Shown: one piece after another, positions 1 through 30,363 of the stretch
How the letters are laid out: the number at the start of each line of letters is the position of its first letter
Position numbering within the stretch: position 1 is the first letter of the stretch
Source of the DNA: Ianthella basta
Lineage: Eukaryota > Porifera > Demospongiae > Verongiida > Ianthellidae
Assembly: GCA_964019415.1 (NCBI GenBank)
Contig: OZ025872.1
Coordinates: forward strand, 8,407,322 to 8,471,321
Direction of reading: 5' to 3'
Length of the DNA: 64,000 nt
Notes under the pieces: model-generated
Database searches by the model: none
What the model was told of the DNA's origin: nothing
The model's input: the letters and a program-made list of their open reading frames with translations, nothing else
Made by a program: the position numbers and the translations under genes

Positions 1-678
1 CAAAAGACTCGGTTCGACCACGTTATCGCCTCGCTTTCACCCGAATTTGCCACGGAGGTACGCGACCTTATCCTCAACCCACCGGAAGCTACACCCTACG
101 ATACCCTAAAGGCCCAGCTCATACAACGCACTGCCGCTTCGGCCCAACGACGCCTGCAACTCCTGTTCCATTCTGAACAGCTTGGAGACCGCAAACCAAC
201 CCAATTGCTCCGCAGAATGCAGCAACTGATGGGAGATTCTGCTCCGGCTAACCCATCCGACAATTCTTTGCTCAGGGAACTCTTCCTGCAACGCCTCCCT
301 AGCAATGTACGGATGGTACTAGCTCCGACAGGGGAAAACTTATCCATCGACAACCTAGCAGCTATGGCCGACAAGATTATGGAAGTGGCAGTGCCCACTG
401 TGTCTTCAGTCGCCACCCCTCCACCCCCTCCCAACCCCGAGGTCGCCCAACTTAGGGAGGAGGTAGCGGAATTACGCCGGCTCATCAACTCCCTCCAGGT
501 GTCCCAGCCACCCACTGCCCAACGTTCCAGATCTCGTTCCCGATCTCGGCACAACAGTCCCTCTCGGGACAATTCTCCAGCAGCTGGTTTGTGCTGGTAC
601 CACCAACGCTTTGGTGAAAGGGCCACTAAGTGTACTTCCCCCTGTTCGTGGACGGGAAACACCCAGGCCAAGTGCTAA
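1..678 (+). CDS. gag: Ty3/gypsy Gag, 5'-truncated by the window edge
   Basis: The frame is open from base 1 to a TAA at 676-678, so the start lies upstream of the window. The product resembles a metazoan gypsy capsid: a helical region (about residues 1-140), a proline-rich linker, a short coiled stretch (EVAELRRL), an Arg/Ser-rich tract, and a C-terminal LCWYHQRFG...KC..PCSW..GN motif typical of the degenerate zinc-knuckle end of these Gags. Gag would assemble the cytoplasmic particle in which reverse transcription happens. The stop codon overlaps the pol ATG. No 5' LTR is present in the window. Confidence 0.85.
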   Translation, partial: QKTRFDHVIASLSPEFATEVRDLILNPPEATPYDTLKAQLIQRTAASAQRRLQLLFHSEQLGDRKPTQLLRRMQQLMGDSAPANPSDNSLLRELFLQRLPSNVRMVLAPTGENLSIDNLAAMADKIMEVAVPTVSSVATPPPPPNPEVAQLREEVAELRRLINSLQVSQPPTAQRSRSRSRSRHNSPSRDNSPAAGLCWYHQRFGERATKCTSPCSWTGNTQAKC

Positions 679-3600
679 TGGCGACAAGCACCTCTGGCCA
701 AACACCAAGTCGCCTATTTTTTGTCTCCGATCGCACTACAGGCCTAAAGTTCCTAGTTGATACGGGTGCAGAGGTGAGTGTTTTACCCCCCTCCCGTCGT
801 GTTTGCACCCCTTCAACTCCCGGACCTGCTCTACAAGCAGCCAACCAGTCCCCCATTGCGACTTTCGGCACGCGGACCCTTGTCTTGAACCTAGGACTCA
901 GACGCCCTTTCAACTGGACATTTATCGTCGCTGAGGTGCGTCATCCCATCCTAGGTGCAGATTTTTTGGGGCACTTCAACCTCATGGTGGATATCACAGG
1001 TAGCCGTTTGGTCGACAACCTCACTCAACTGAGAATCAACGGCATTACTACCCACACCACCTCTCCTAGCCCCTCTGTTCCGCGCCCACCCTCTAGCAAC
1101 CCCTTCTCAGCCCTACTCAACGAGTTTCCCACACTCGTCCATCCACCTCCCCCGGATCAACCAGTCAAGCACCAGGTGACTCACCACATCACCACCGAAG
1201 GACCTCCAGTAGCTGCACGTCCTCGCAGGTTGCCTCCAGAACGTCTTAAGGTAGCCCGTTCTGAGTTTGACCAGTTGCTCGCCTCAGGCATCATTCGACC
1301 CTCTGCTAGCAGCTGGGCTTCACCCCTTCATATGGTGCCCAAGAAGACACCGGGACAGTGGCGCCCCTGTGGCGACTACCGGGCACTCAACCACACCACG
1401 GTCCCTGACCATTACCCTGTGCCACACATTCAGGATTTTTCATCCTCCCTACGTGGCTCCATGATCTTCAGCAAGATTGACCTGGTGAAAGCGTACTACC
1501 ACATCCCTGTGGAACCCTCAGACATCCCAAAAACTGCGGTTGTTACCCCCTTTGGTTTGTTTGAGTTTGTTCGCATGCCTTTTGGGCTGCGCAACGCAGC
1601 CCAAACCTTCCAGCGTTTCATGGACCAGGTCCTCCATGGGTTGCCGTTCAGCTATGCCTACTTGGATGACATCCTAATTGCCAGCAAAGATGCAGAGGAA
1701 CACCATTCACATCTACGACAAGTGTTCACCCGGCTACAGGATCACGGCATTCAAATCAACCCTGCCAAATGCGTCCTCGGTGAACCTACCTTGGAATTCC
1801 TCGGCCATCTGGTTGACAAAGATGGTATTCATCCACTGAAGGACAAGGTCCAGGCTGTTCGTGGCTACCCACAGCCCACAACTCAACGTGAGTTAAGGCG
1901 GTTTTTGGGTCTTATCAATTTCTATCACAGGTTCATCCCAGGGTGTGCTCGCATTCTTCACCCACTGCACGCCCTATTGTCTGACAAGGCACCCAAGAAC
2001 GCCACCCTGGAGTGGACCCGTTCAGCCACAGAAGCCTTCAACGCCATTAAAGAGGCTTTGTCCAATGCATCAATGCTGTGCCACCCTCAATCAGATGCAC
2101 CAACCTGCATTATTACAGACGCCTCTGATGTGGCTGTCGGAGCAGTCTTACAGCAGTGCATTGACTCCATCTGGAGTCCCATCGCCTATTTCTCCAGAAA
2201 GCTGCGCCCAGCAGAGACCAGGTATAGTACATTCGACCGTGAGTTACTTGCCATCTACCTTGCAATCAAACATTTCCGACACTTTGTTGAAGGTAGACCT
2301 TTCCACATCATCACGGATCACAAACCCCTGATCTTTGCTTTCTCCACCAAGCCCAGGCACCAATCCCCAAGGCAGATCCGCCACCTTGACTTCATTGGAC
2401 AATTCACCTCTGACATCTGCTACATAAAGGGGTCAGCCAACTTGGCTGCAGATGCCCTCTCACGCATTGAGGTTGATGCGGTCCACACACTGCCTATCCC
2501 TGGCATCGACTTCAAGGCCATGGCCGAGGCCCAGCGTCAAGGTATCCCACACCATGACTCCTTACAGCTCCAGGAGTTGCCTGCCCCCACCACAGACGCC
2601 ACCCTGCAATGTGACGTGTCCACGGGAACACCTCGACCCTATGTACCACAGCAGTTCCGGCGAAGCGTGTTTGACAGCCTCCACAACCTCTCTCATCCTG
2701 GCATCAGGGCAACACAACGCCTCATTGCCAGTCGTTTTGTGTGGCCTGGCATGAATGCTGATGTACGACAATGGGCACGCTCATGTCTACAATGTCAGCG
2801 ATCCAAGATCCATCGACATACAACCACTCCAGTGTCCACTTTCAAAACCCCTGACAGCCGTTTTGACCATGTACACATTGATTTGGTTGGACCACTGCCA
2901 CCACAAAGAGGCTACACGTACCTGCTCACTTGTGTCGACAGGTTCACTCGCTGGGCAGAAGCACTGCCCCTCCCAAATATCACCGCTGACACCGTAGCCC
3001 ACACTTTTCTACTAGGATGGGTAGCCCGTTTTGGGGTGCCATCAACTATCACTACGGACCGTGGAAGCCAGTTTGAATCCGACCTCTTCCGTCAACTCAC
3101 TCGGTGGCTGGGTTCCCACAGGATCCGCACCACTGCCTACCACCCCTCGGCTAACGGCCTAGTTGAACGCTTCCATCGACAGCTCAAAGCAGCCCTGATG
3201 GCCCATTCACCCACTTTCAACTGGCTGGATGCTCTCCCAGTAGTCCTTCTCGGGATACACACTGCCTTCAAGGAAGACATCACCTGTACCAGCGCAGACC
3301 TTGTTTATGGTACAACACTTCGTCTCCCAGGGTCCTTCTTCTCTCCATCTGTGGATACTACCACCATGGACCCTACTTCCTATGTATCCCGCCTCAAAGC
3401 CATCATGAGCAAGCTACGGCCCATGCCATCGCAGCCACACTCACACAGATCAAGCTTCATCAGCCCAGAGCTTCAGTCTACCTCCCATGTCTTTGTACGG
3501 CGGGATGCTGTTCGCAAGGCACTACAGCCACCTTACGATGGCCCATTCCCTGTACTGGAACGAAGTGCCAAATTCTTCACCTTAGACATCAAGGGACAGA

Positions 3601-3776
3601 CACAGACTGTTTCACTGGACCGGCTCAAACCAGCCCACATTGACAACACCTTCCCTTGCACACCAGCACAAACAGCACCTGTTCAACCCGATTCGGTAGC
3701 TACTGAACCAGCACAGCAAGTTCGCACTACAAGGTCTGGACGACGAGTCCACTGGCCAGACCGCTTGACATATTAA
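678..3776 (+). CDS. pol: Ty3/gypsy Pol polyprotein (PR-RT-RH-IN), intact
   Basis: This is a 1032-aa polyprotein counted from the ATG at 678; the frame is open from 630, so a fusion by frameshift is also possible. Visible in order: aspartic protease DTGA (D at residue 28), reverse transcriptase with YLDD (residue 328), RNase H with TDAS (about 481), an HHCC integrase finger (about 670-710), and an integrase core D735, D794, E830 with the expected 35-residue D-E spacing. A short basic tail follows (RSGRR). No stop or frameshift is seen. It would copy the element RNA to DNA and integrate it. Start choice: the ATG overlaps the gag stop as TAATG. All catalytic residues are present, so the copy may be young. 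Confidence 0.93.
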   Translation: MATSTSGQTPSRLFFVSDRTTGLKFLVDTGAEVSVLPPSRRVCTPSTPGPALQAANQSPIATFGTRTLVLNLGLRRPFNWTFIVAEVRHPILGADFLGHFNLMVDITGSRLVDNLTQLRINGITTHTTSPSPSVPRPPSSNPFSALLNEFPTLVHPPPPDQPVKHQVTHHITTEGPPVAARPRRLPPERLKVARSEFDQLLASGIIRPSASSWASPLHMVPKKTPGQWRPCGDYRALNHTTVPDHYPVPHIQDFSSSLRGSMIFSKIDLVKAYYHIPVEPSDIPKTAVVTPFGLFEFVRMPFGLRNAAQTFQRFMDQVLHGLPFSYAYLDDILIASKDAEEHHSHLRQVFTRLQDHGIQINPAKCVLGEPTLEFLGHLVDKDGIHPLKDKVQAVRGYPQPTTQRELRRFLGLINFYHRFIPGCARILHPLHALLSDKAPKNATLEWTRSATEAFNAIKEALSNASMLCHPQSDAPTCIITDASDVAVGAVLQQCIDSIWSPIAYFSRKLRPAETRYSTFDRELLAIYLAIKHFRHFVEGRPFHIITDHKPLIFAFSTKPRHQSPRQIRHLDFIGQFTSDICYIKGSANLAADALSRIEVDAVHTLPIPGIDFKAMAEAQRQGIPHHDSLQLQELPAPTTDATLQCDVSTGTPRPYVPQQFRRSVFDSLHNLSHPGIRATQRLIASRFVWPGMNADVRQWARSCLQCQRSKIHRHTTTPVSTFKTPDSRFDHVHIDLVGPLPPQRGYTYLLTCVDRFTRWAEALPLPNITADTVAHTFLLGWVARFGVPSTITTDRGSQFESDLFRQLTRWLGSHRIRTTAYHPSANGLVERFHRQLKAALMAHSPTFNWLDALPVVLLGIHTAFKEDITCTSADLVYGTTLRLPGSFFSPSVDTTTMDPTSYVSRLKAIMSKLRPMPSQPHSHRSSFISPELQSTSHVFVRRDAVRKALQPPYDGPFPVLERSAKFFTLDIKGQTQTVSLDRLKPAHIDNTFPCTPAQTAPVQPDSVATEPAQQVRTTRSGRRVHWPDRLTY

Positions 3777-3811
3777 AGACATTCTCTGTTTTACCGCTCC
3801 CTAGTCGTTCA

Positions 3812-3826
3812 CTGGGGGGGAGCACC
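3812..3826 (+). other. Polypurine tract of the gypsy element
   Basis: The G-run followed by AGCACC lies directly upstream of a TGTAGC... LTR start, the position of the plus-strand primer in LTR retroelements. Confidence 0.55.
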
Positions 3827-4254
3827 TGTAGCGTACTGTGACATGCATGTGACCTTACCTTAGCTTACCTGTCTGTAGTCCTCATGACCACCCTGTTTAC
3901 AAGTGTTTTGTTGTAATAGGTCACGATCTCTTGTGTAATTGTCACCTTTTTATCTCAGTTTCCTGTATCACCTTTTTGGTATATAATGTGCTGTTTGTAG
4001 TGGCTCAGAGAGCCATCTTGTTATTGATTCAGTGTCTAACCTAAGTTGTGCTCCGTAGTAGCCGGGTAGAAGTGTTTCCTCCTTGGTTTTGCATGCCAGT
4101 ACGCACTCCTCGGCTACACCCCTGCCACTGGGAGAAGAGCTAGATAGAGGTACAGTCTGGCTGACATTGACGTGTCTAGGCGAGGTACGCCTAGGGGTAG
4201 GCTGTCTGGAGGTGACCAGAGTAGTCCCTAAGTGTGTAATTGGACAAGACATCA
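3827..4254 (+). repeat. 3' LTR of the gypsy element (right end uncertain)
   Basis: It starts with TGTAGCG immediately after the polypurine tract, 50 bases past the pol stop. A TATATAA box sits at 3980-3986, giving a plausible U3/R boundary near 4010. The last 136 bases or so (4119-4254) recur at 4319-4454 after a 60-base spacer of ATGCATGCATTC-type sequence, so the true end lies somewhere between about 4254 and 4458. The partner 5' LTR and the target-site duplication cannot be seen. Confidence 0.6.
3980..3986 (+). promoter_or_regulatory. LTR TATA box
   Basis: TATATAA about 150 bases into the LTR, as expected for the U3 promoter of a Ty3/gypsy element. Confidence 0.5.
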
Positions 4255-4458
4255 TGTGCATACTCATGCATGCATTCAATATCAATGTATGCTCATGCAT
4301 TCAATATCTGTACGTACTTACCCCTGCCACTGGGAGAAGAGCTAGATAGAGGTATAGCCTGGCTGACATTGACGTGTCTAGGCGAGGTACGCCTAGGGGT
4401 AGGCTGTCTGGAGGTGACCAGAGTAGTCCCTAAGTGTGTAATTGGACAAGACATCATG
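4119..4458 (+). repeat. 200-bp-period direct duplication at the LTR end
   Basis: Two nearly identical blocks, 4119-4257 and 4319-4458, both run from CCCCTGCCACTGGGAG to GGACAAGACATCATG. They contain a GTCTAGGCGAGGTACGCCTA hairpin and are separated by about 61 bases. The duplicated block is LTR-proximal. Confidence 0.8.
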
Positions 4459-4561
4459 CTAAAGTTTAAAGCCTAGAATGCATATATTTGGGCATGGATG
4501 GACATACATACACATGCACACACTCACACATATATACACACATGTACACATGCACACTCAC

Positions 4562-7612
<3,051 letters not shown>

Positions 7613-8003
7613 TCTGGATCTGAATCAGATTGAATTGCTTACGGGCCTCTCAAACTAAATAGCTACCTTAATGCTCTGTTATATACAGCTACGGGGTGCC
7701 GCCGCCACTATACTATGTTGTTGATGTAAGGTTGGCACCTTGCCCTAGGCGCACCCCACGTCTGCATGTGTGATTGTTAATACTCGATTGGTCAGGACAA
7801 AGGCGATAATTTTATCCTGAATGCTGGGTGTCCTAGCCACTTATGTGCACTGTTTTTTCCTTTACAGTCATATGCATATTGTCCATGTGCAAATGCAGTC
7901 AATGAATGAAGACATAATAAACTTGTACTGTAAATACATTGTACAATATATCAGAGTGAACAATAATTCAGAAGTTAAAAGGGATACCGGTCAGATATGA
8001 AAG
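7613..8003. other. Spacer between ATPase and KDZ genes
   Basis: I see no coding exon, tRNA or repeat here. It should contain the KDZ 3' UTR and the ATPase 5' UTR or promoter. Confidence 0.5.
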
Positions 8004-11000
8004 TCAGAGCGAATGACCCGAGGCCTTTGGTAGCAGAGGCTCCCTTCCCATCTTTCTGCACTGTTCGCTATACCTATTTCTTTCCTTCACCATGCGGTGA
8101 AGGAAGAATAAATGGTGGGTCTTACCCATGCTGCAAATTATCTTCTTGAATCTTGACGCCCACACAAACGTCTGTTCAGCTGCCATTGTATTCAGCTTTG
8201 GCCTTCTCTCCTTGACAACTTTGGGATCATATCTTGCAATGCATCTGGGGTCTTTATGATTTCGAATGTGAAGAGAGTCAATAATCTTCGTAATCTTCAA
8301 CCACATCTCAGAGAACGGAGGAGGCAGTGGTAGTGCCTTTGTGGCAACACGGAGCCCATCCAAATGGCACATGTTGTCATATGCCAGGATCACCTTTAGG
8401 ATAGGATAGGAAATCTTTTCTTAATCTGGGAAACCAATGGCTAGAGGCTACTGTAAAGGTACCCAGGAGAACAACGCAAGGTACAATGAAACAACGCAAA
8501 AAAAACAGGAAATAAAATATAGCTACCATGCAATATAGTTAGTAATTGTTAGTTGTAGAGTTTGGAGAAAAAGTAATAAATTATTTGGAATATAGATATT
8601 CTGCATGTTGGGAATGCATAGTGCTAATGTAAATAAGGGGCCTTACCTTTTCCCATTCCTCAACTGGTTTGTTTTTCAGGATCTCATGCAGCCAAGTCAG
8701 GACAATGAGAAAGACTTGGCTAGGTGACTCAGACCTGAAATGACATACAGGCAGAGATTGTATACCTATTATATTGCAGAGATTCTTAACAGTTGCACAT
8801 TTCATTGGCTTACTGTATATACATGAGATATTGTGTGCATGCATGTGTTTGTGCTTTATACATGGTATGCCAAATGGACCACTATGCATTCACTAAGCAT
8901 ATATATACTCACTTGTACAAAGGCTTCCATGTGTCAATGTGACCACATGACCTCACTATAGAAAGGTGTCCTCTGCTCCACATGCGAAGGCGGCATTTGT
9001 CCCCAGTGTCCTTGTTGCATACTGTCATTAGTGCCTCATCCTCATCACCATTAGCAATGCTGGGATGATCTCTGAGAAGTCCAGCAGTACCTTTGTAAAA
9101 GAGAGTGAACAGAATAGGGATTGTTGAAAATGTGTACACAGAAAGATTTATATAGTTATATAAAATTATAGTATATAGTTTTTTTGGCATTAGTATAATC
9201 CTGAGTGATGCATGCTGTGTCACCTTCCTTTTCAGCATCAGTTTCTATGGAGTCCATACATTGTTCAGGACAGAGTATCATTCCTTATACAGTCATGTGT
9301 CTCTATATAGTTACTTGTTTTCTGGAAAATGCGGCACATCCTTTTATAGTACTTAGTCTACTAAAACTGGTCCTCATGCAACCATGCATATTTGACTTAA
9401 TAATGTAAGCATATAAAATCATATAGGGGCTCCTACCTTGGGAATGAGCAGAAGATGGCACACTGACTTCCACTGCACCCGCCCTCAACTTGTCATTCAC
9501 CATCTTGTCTTCTGAGGGTGACACATGAGAGGATGGATCTTCTATAGCTGCTACATTATCTGTATAGCATTATAGAGACAAGACTCTGAAAGTTCAAGCT
9601 ATAAAGCTTGCATACACAGTTCAAACCAAGACTATAGGAAGCAGTTTATATATAATATATATTCATCCACCTATTATTGTCTTCATAGGATTAATTCACA
9701 TCCATGCAGTATATAGCAAGATTCATTGGAATTATCATTTTGCAGCTGAAAGAAGACTTGTATCAACACCTATAGCCTTAAGTTAGGCAACCTGTACTGA
9801 TCCTAGCCCACCTCTGATCCCCTAATCTCACCCCTCAATCCACAAAACTTGAGAAAGTCTTTCAGCTTGGTTGGAATTCCTCTTTCTTCTGCCACTCGAC
9901 AGTGCTCCTCGCAGAAAGCCATAACGCCCTTAGGCTCTTCCGGGCAAACATTAGGGCAGGAAACCTTGAGTTTGTCCACAGTACATTCCACTGCAAACAT
10001 GCAGTGAGCAAAGGCCAGCTTCCAGTTTCCATCCACCACCCACAAATCGCCACAACCTACATTCAGTATTCAAATATGAATGCAACTTCAAGGAGTTCAA
10101 CAATTGCATGCATGCACTACGAGGTTATATGTCCCTATACATGCATATATACACTGTGTGCTTCCCATACGCACCTCTTTCCAACCCAGATTCTGAGCAT
10201 TGCCCATGTAAATACAGTTCAGTAACTCTTCTCTCCTCGCAACTCCTCATGTACAGCTCACGGTCACTGTTTGCAGTGAATCGCCAGGAATCAATCAGTG
10301 CATTCTCTCTGATGTCCTTCTCCACCTCAGCATTGAAAAATGCATCTGATATCACCTTCCTTGACAGACTTCCTATAGAAAATAAAAATCCAAAAACATA
10401 ATTTTATATTGATACATATACAATATGTGAACATAATCAATATCAGTCAGCTGCATACATAATACTTAACTTACTTGCACTATGGTCCTTATTTGCTTCA
10501 GACAAGAATACATCATTGAATGCTTCTGCCAAGCCTTGGAAAGAGGTCCAACAATGGTTACTATAAGGGCGTAATTAGCAATAGACAACTATATATAATG
10601 GTTGCACAGGAAGGTTGTGACAGCCATTAATTAATTCCTAGCTGTATATAATATTTCATTAGACCACACCCACTTTAGATGTGACAAGTGATAGTTAGAA
10701 ACTGTTGCCATGTTGCCATGGTAGCTGCCAACAGCTATGTGATAGTGTAGCTATTTAAATTGATTACAATGGCAACCAGTTTTAATGATACCATAATACG
10801 TATAGTTAGGCTTCTATATAGTATCCCATGCAAGCTGGTTGCAATACACATTATGATGTTATGAAATGCATGAGCATGAAGCATCCACAGGATCTTTGAT
10901 AGGGTGTGGTAGCAATCTGACTTAGAAAATGCCACTTCACATGGTCTACCATGCACCTACTTACCACAGTGACAGAAAGAGCTGATGAAGCTGACGGTCC

Positions 11001-11305
11001 ATGTATGCCACATCTGAGCCTTCCACTGCATCCCTGGGCTGGTCGTAGTACCGCTCTCCTCTACCCAACTTGTTGTCGAACTTGTCGTAATTGTAAACAG
11101 TCTTGCATGCGCCACAGCGAAGAGAAAGCTTGGTGCAGTTCTGTATGCCTCCTAGGCTATAGTGAACCACAGGCACTGGCTTGTGGTGAATGGAGAGCTG
11201 GTCTTGCAACCCAAACTTTGTACATTCAGGCTCAAGGCAGGCACTTGTTGGTGGGGAAAGGAAGTGTTTATGTGACAATCCAGTACTCTGTATTGGGGCA
11301 AACAT
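8004..11305 (-). CDS. KDZ-type (Kyakuja-Dileera-Zisupton) transposase, 9 exons, intact
   Basis: Exons: 11305-10965, 10560-10475, 10372-10175, 10056-9832, 9559-9437, 9244-9224 (a 21-nt microexon), 9090-8913, 8734-8647, 8393-8004. All have GT-AG ends, every phase joins, and the sum is 1650 nt (549 aa). The N-terminal part has two Cys pairs (CLEPEC, CGAC) with NYDKFDNK. The middle has VVDGNWKLAF followed by CPNVCPEE...AFCEEHC. The end has LAYDNMCHLDG, SLHIRNHKD and NTMAAEQTFVWASRFKKI. The Asp of VVDG, the Asp of AYDN and the Glu of AAEQ fit the D-D-E triad of the RNase H-fold KDZ family. An upstream exon cannot be excluded. It could be an active transposase or a domesticated gene; intact frames and regular introns favour recent function. 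Confidence 0.75.
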
Positions 11306-11439
11306 GCAAGTGTGTGAGCTTGATCATACAGTCCAAACTAAAATAGCTACAAGATTCAGGTGTATCTGAGTGACGTTAAATGACGCAATGTATAATAAAG
11401 GGGTCAAGGTTCACTGTTAGTTACATGGTATATTACCAT

Positions 11440-11895
11440 TTACAGTCGTATGATTGTAGACTGATAGTTAGCATCGGCAGAGCCTCGCACCGTGGTCATG
11501 TAGCGTCCAAGCTTCTGGTTCATTGCCTGATAGGCCACTAGGCAGTCCCCTTCACTAATCTCGGGCAGATCGCAATGCTCCAAGACGATACGGCTAATAA
11601 TTGCATAGCGTTCGCCGACGAACTCTGCAGGGACAAGGTCACTGGCCATTCGCAGAGTGTCCACGCCATCTAGAGTGAGAACGCTCACAAGATACAAAGA
11701 GACGTGTACACTGTCCATACGGCCGAGGATGTCCAGTTGCGAGGAGGGCGGCAACTTCTTCAGGGCTTGTGAGGCTGCTGTGAGCAGGTTAGCGGCCTTG
11801 TGAAACTGTGCGCAAGCTGAGGAGAGTTCCTCAGCCTCAGCTAGGATATTGCTGAGACTGAAGTCGATCTTGGCCTTTTTCGCTTTCCCTGCCAT
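11440..11895 (-). CDS. Uncharacterised 151-aa protein, alpha-helical
   Basis: Single-exon frame from the ATG at 11895 to the TAA at 11440. The N-terminus is basic (MAGKAKKAKI), followed by amphipathic helices (ILAEAEELSSACAQFHKAANLL) and a second helical block. I recognise no family, signal peptide or TM segment. It lies 135 bases upstream of the KDZ start on the same strand, and head-to-head with channel copy 1 (ATG at 12383). It may be a third gene of the KDZ/ATPase cassette or an unrelated host gene. Codon use looks coding: the frame is long, and biased in a region where random frames are short. Confidence 0.5.
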   Translation of the reverse strand: MAGKAKKAKIDFSLSNILAEAEELSSACAQFHKAANLLTAASQALKKLPPSSQLDILGRMDSVHVSLYLVSVLTLDGVDTLRMASDLVPAEFVGERYAIISRIVLEHCDLPEISEGDCLVAYQAMNQKLGRYMTTVRGSADANYQSTIIRL

Positions 11896-12382
11896 GTTGA
11901 ACTTCTACAGGACCTAACTGATACGCGTGCAAATATCACCTATGTTTCTTAGTAGCAATCACTGTTTCTTAGCAACAGACAAACAGTAACAATCAAACAG
12001 TACAAGTGCAAAATCTTCGTGCAAATATAAAACTGTTAGCAGTATGATCCTCAGAAAGGATGTTGCGTGATCTGCAGGACAGATGAAATACAGTGCAATT
12101 AATACTGAAGGTACTAGTCTGTTATGTATTAAATGTATGTATTGCGATGTATACTCTGTGTACATAATACTATGATGCAACTTCTGTATTGTGCGAAGTA
12201 TGCGTGGTACCGTGGTACCGAGGTACTCTTTAACACAAGGTACCACGCTAACTCTCTGGAGCATATCGTGCCACACATGGTTTGTTAGGGGCACTAGTCT
12301 ATGGTCAGACTCCCACAGACGGGTGCACAGTCTCTCCGGCACGACGGACAGGGACCACCTTTACACGATAGTTCGATAGGTT
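11896..12382. promoter_or_regulatory. Divergent intergenic region between the 151-aa ORF and channel copy 1
   Basis: There are 487 bases between head-to-head genes. GGTACC-type short repeats occur at 12207-12247. A GATAG|GTTATG context just before the ATG could be a 5'-UTR splice acceptor. This sequence is unrelated to the promoter shared by copies 2 and 3, so copy 1 is probably regulated differently. Confidence 0.4.
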
Positions 12383-20588
<8,206 letters not shown>

Positions 20589-21806
20589 ATAAACATGTAT
20601 GAACAGTGATATTTCTATAAGCATTTGTAACACAGTAGAACTTCCTGTAATACACCAGATGGGCTTTGACTTTCACTGAGTTTTGTTTTGCAGATTTCAC
20701 ATTTTAAATTAATTTGCAGCATCCACAGCTTGTGCAGGCAAAGTATCTGAACTGCTGCGGTTTTGTTGCTGTAGAAGTGGAGGCACTTACCAAGACGCTC
20801 AATAAGTGCCCTGGTGGTACGCATCACAATATCAAGCAAACATGTTATGCAGTGGGCCATAAAATGTTTGAGATACCAATTAGTCTACAAATTCCAGTGC
20901 TTTTTAATTTTGCACTTTAAAGTCCTGGATCTGTTGAATACTAATTATAATTTCAGCAAAGTATTGCACTGTTTGCTAAATAATTATTGATGATTGCTGA
21001 TGATGATGATATGCTAAATTTACTATAATTTTGTATCTGTAAAATTAATAGCCTTGAGGTATTGTATATAATATAATATTATACAGAGTGTGCGTATATA
21101 TGCATACCTTCGGATGCTTGCAGAAGTATGCATACAAGAGGTGAGTTTGGGTGCATGATAGTCCACTATTCATGTAATTATTATGTCCATGGCCATGCCC
21201 AGGATTGTGCTTCAATGCATGCATATTGCAGTGCATGCAGTCACTGATGAGCAAATGTATTGACAATCATTATCGATCACGCAATTGCAATCAGCTGACC
21301 TGGCTGGTTAGAGAAAGGCTATCACTACAAGTGCTAGCAGTAGCAGTTCAGGATAAAGAATACCCATGGCCATTGCTTGCTAGCACCTTGTATAGTGAAT
21401 ACTCTAAATTCACTAGCTAACTGGCTAGGTCCTGCATGAACAGTAGCTAACTAGCTACAGGCACAGTATAAAAAATTATTTAGAAAATGAGTTCAGATTA
21501 TTAAGAATGTCGCATATATAGCTAATAAGTAGACTTGGTGACTTGGGTAATTACATGTCAACTGTGTATATATAAATATAAGTCAGAGATCAGCTGTACA
21601 GGTAATCCGTGCATGGTGCAACATATGTCGTCCCGAGGGTGTTCCCCGTTTTCGAAACGCGAAAACTCGCCAAAAGACGCGATTTCTAGACTCGATATAA
21701 CGTAAGGACTGCTTAAGCCAGACTACAGACAATCACAGTTTCTTCACTGGACGAGGGCTCGATCGTCACTACCACCAACTCTACTCGTTATTTGTACCTA
21801 TAGGTT
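20589..21806. promoter_or_regulatory. Intergenic region, copy 1 to copy 2
   Basis: It holds the copy 1 3' UTR and the copy 2 promoter. The last 375 bases are almost identical to those before copy 3 (29990-30363), including a GTTTTCGAAACGCGAAAAC stretch and a CTATAG|GTTATG context that may be a 5'-UTR splice acceptor just before the ATG. No ORF of interest is seen. Confidence 0.5.
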
Positions 21807-29267
<7,461 letters not shown>

Positions 29268-30363
29268 ATAAACATGTATGAACAGTGATATTTCTATAAG
29301 CATTTGTAACACAGTAGAACTTCCTGTAATACACCAGATGGGCTTTGACTTTCACTGAGTTTTGTTTTACAGATTTTACATTTTAAATTAATTTGCAGCA
29401 TCCACAGCTTGTGCAGGTGAAGGATCTGAACTGCTGCGGTTTGCATTGTTGCTGTAGAAGTGGAGGCGCTTACCAAGACGCTTAATAAGTGTCCTACCAA
29501 TTAGTCTACAAATGTCAGTGCTTATGAATTTCGCACTTTAAAGTCCTGGATCTGTTGAATACTATATAATTATAACTTCAGCAAAGTATTGCACTGTTTG
29601 CTAAATAATTATTGATGATTGATTATGATAATGATATGCTAAATTTACTATAATAATTTTGTGTCTGTAAAAATTAATAGCCTTGAGGTATTGTATATAA
29701 TATAATATTATACAGAGGGTGCGTATCATATATGCATGCCGACATGAGGTGAGTTCGGGTGCATGATAGTCCAGTATGCATGTAATTATGTCCATGGCCA
29801 TGCCCAGGATTGCATGTGCTTCAATTAATCATTATCGATCACGCAATTGCAATCGGCTGACTTGGCTGGTTAGAGAAAGGCTATCGCTACAAGTGCTAGC
29901 AGCAGCAGTTCAGGATAAAGAATGCCCATGGCCATTGCTTGCTAGCACCTTGTATAGTGAATACTCTAAATTCACTAGCTAACTGGCTAGGTCCTGCATG
30001 AACAGTAGCTAACTAGCTACAGGCACAATATAAAATTTAGAAAATGAGTTCAGATTATTAAGAATGTCGCATATATAGCTAATAAGTAGACTTGGTGACT
30101 TGGGTAATTACATGTCAACTGTGTATATATAAATATAAGTCAGAGATCAGCTGTACAGGTAATCCGTGCATGGTGCAACATATGTCGTCCCGAGGGTGTT
30201 CCCCGTTTTCGAAACGCGAAAACTCGCCAAAAGACGCGATTTCTAAACTCGATATAACGTAAGGACTGCTTAAGCCAGACTACAGACAATCACAGTTTCT
30301 TCACTGGACGAGGGCTCGATCGTCACTACCACCAACTCTACTCGTTATTTGTACCTATAGGTT

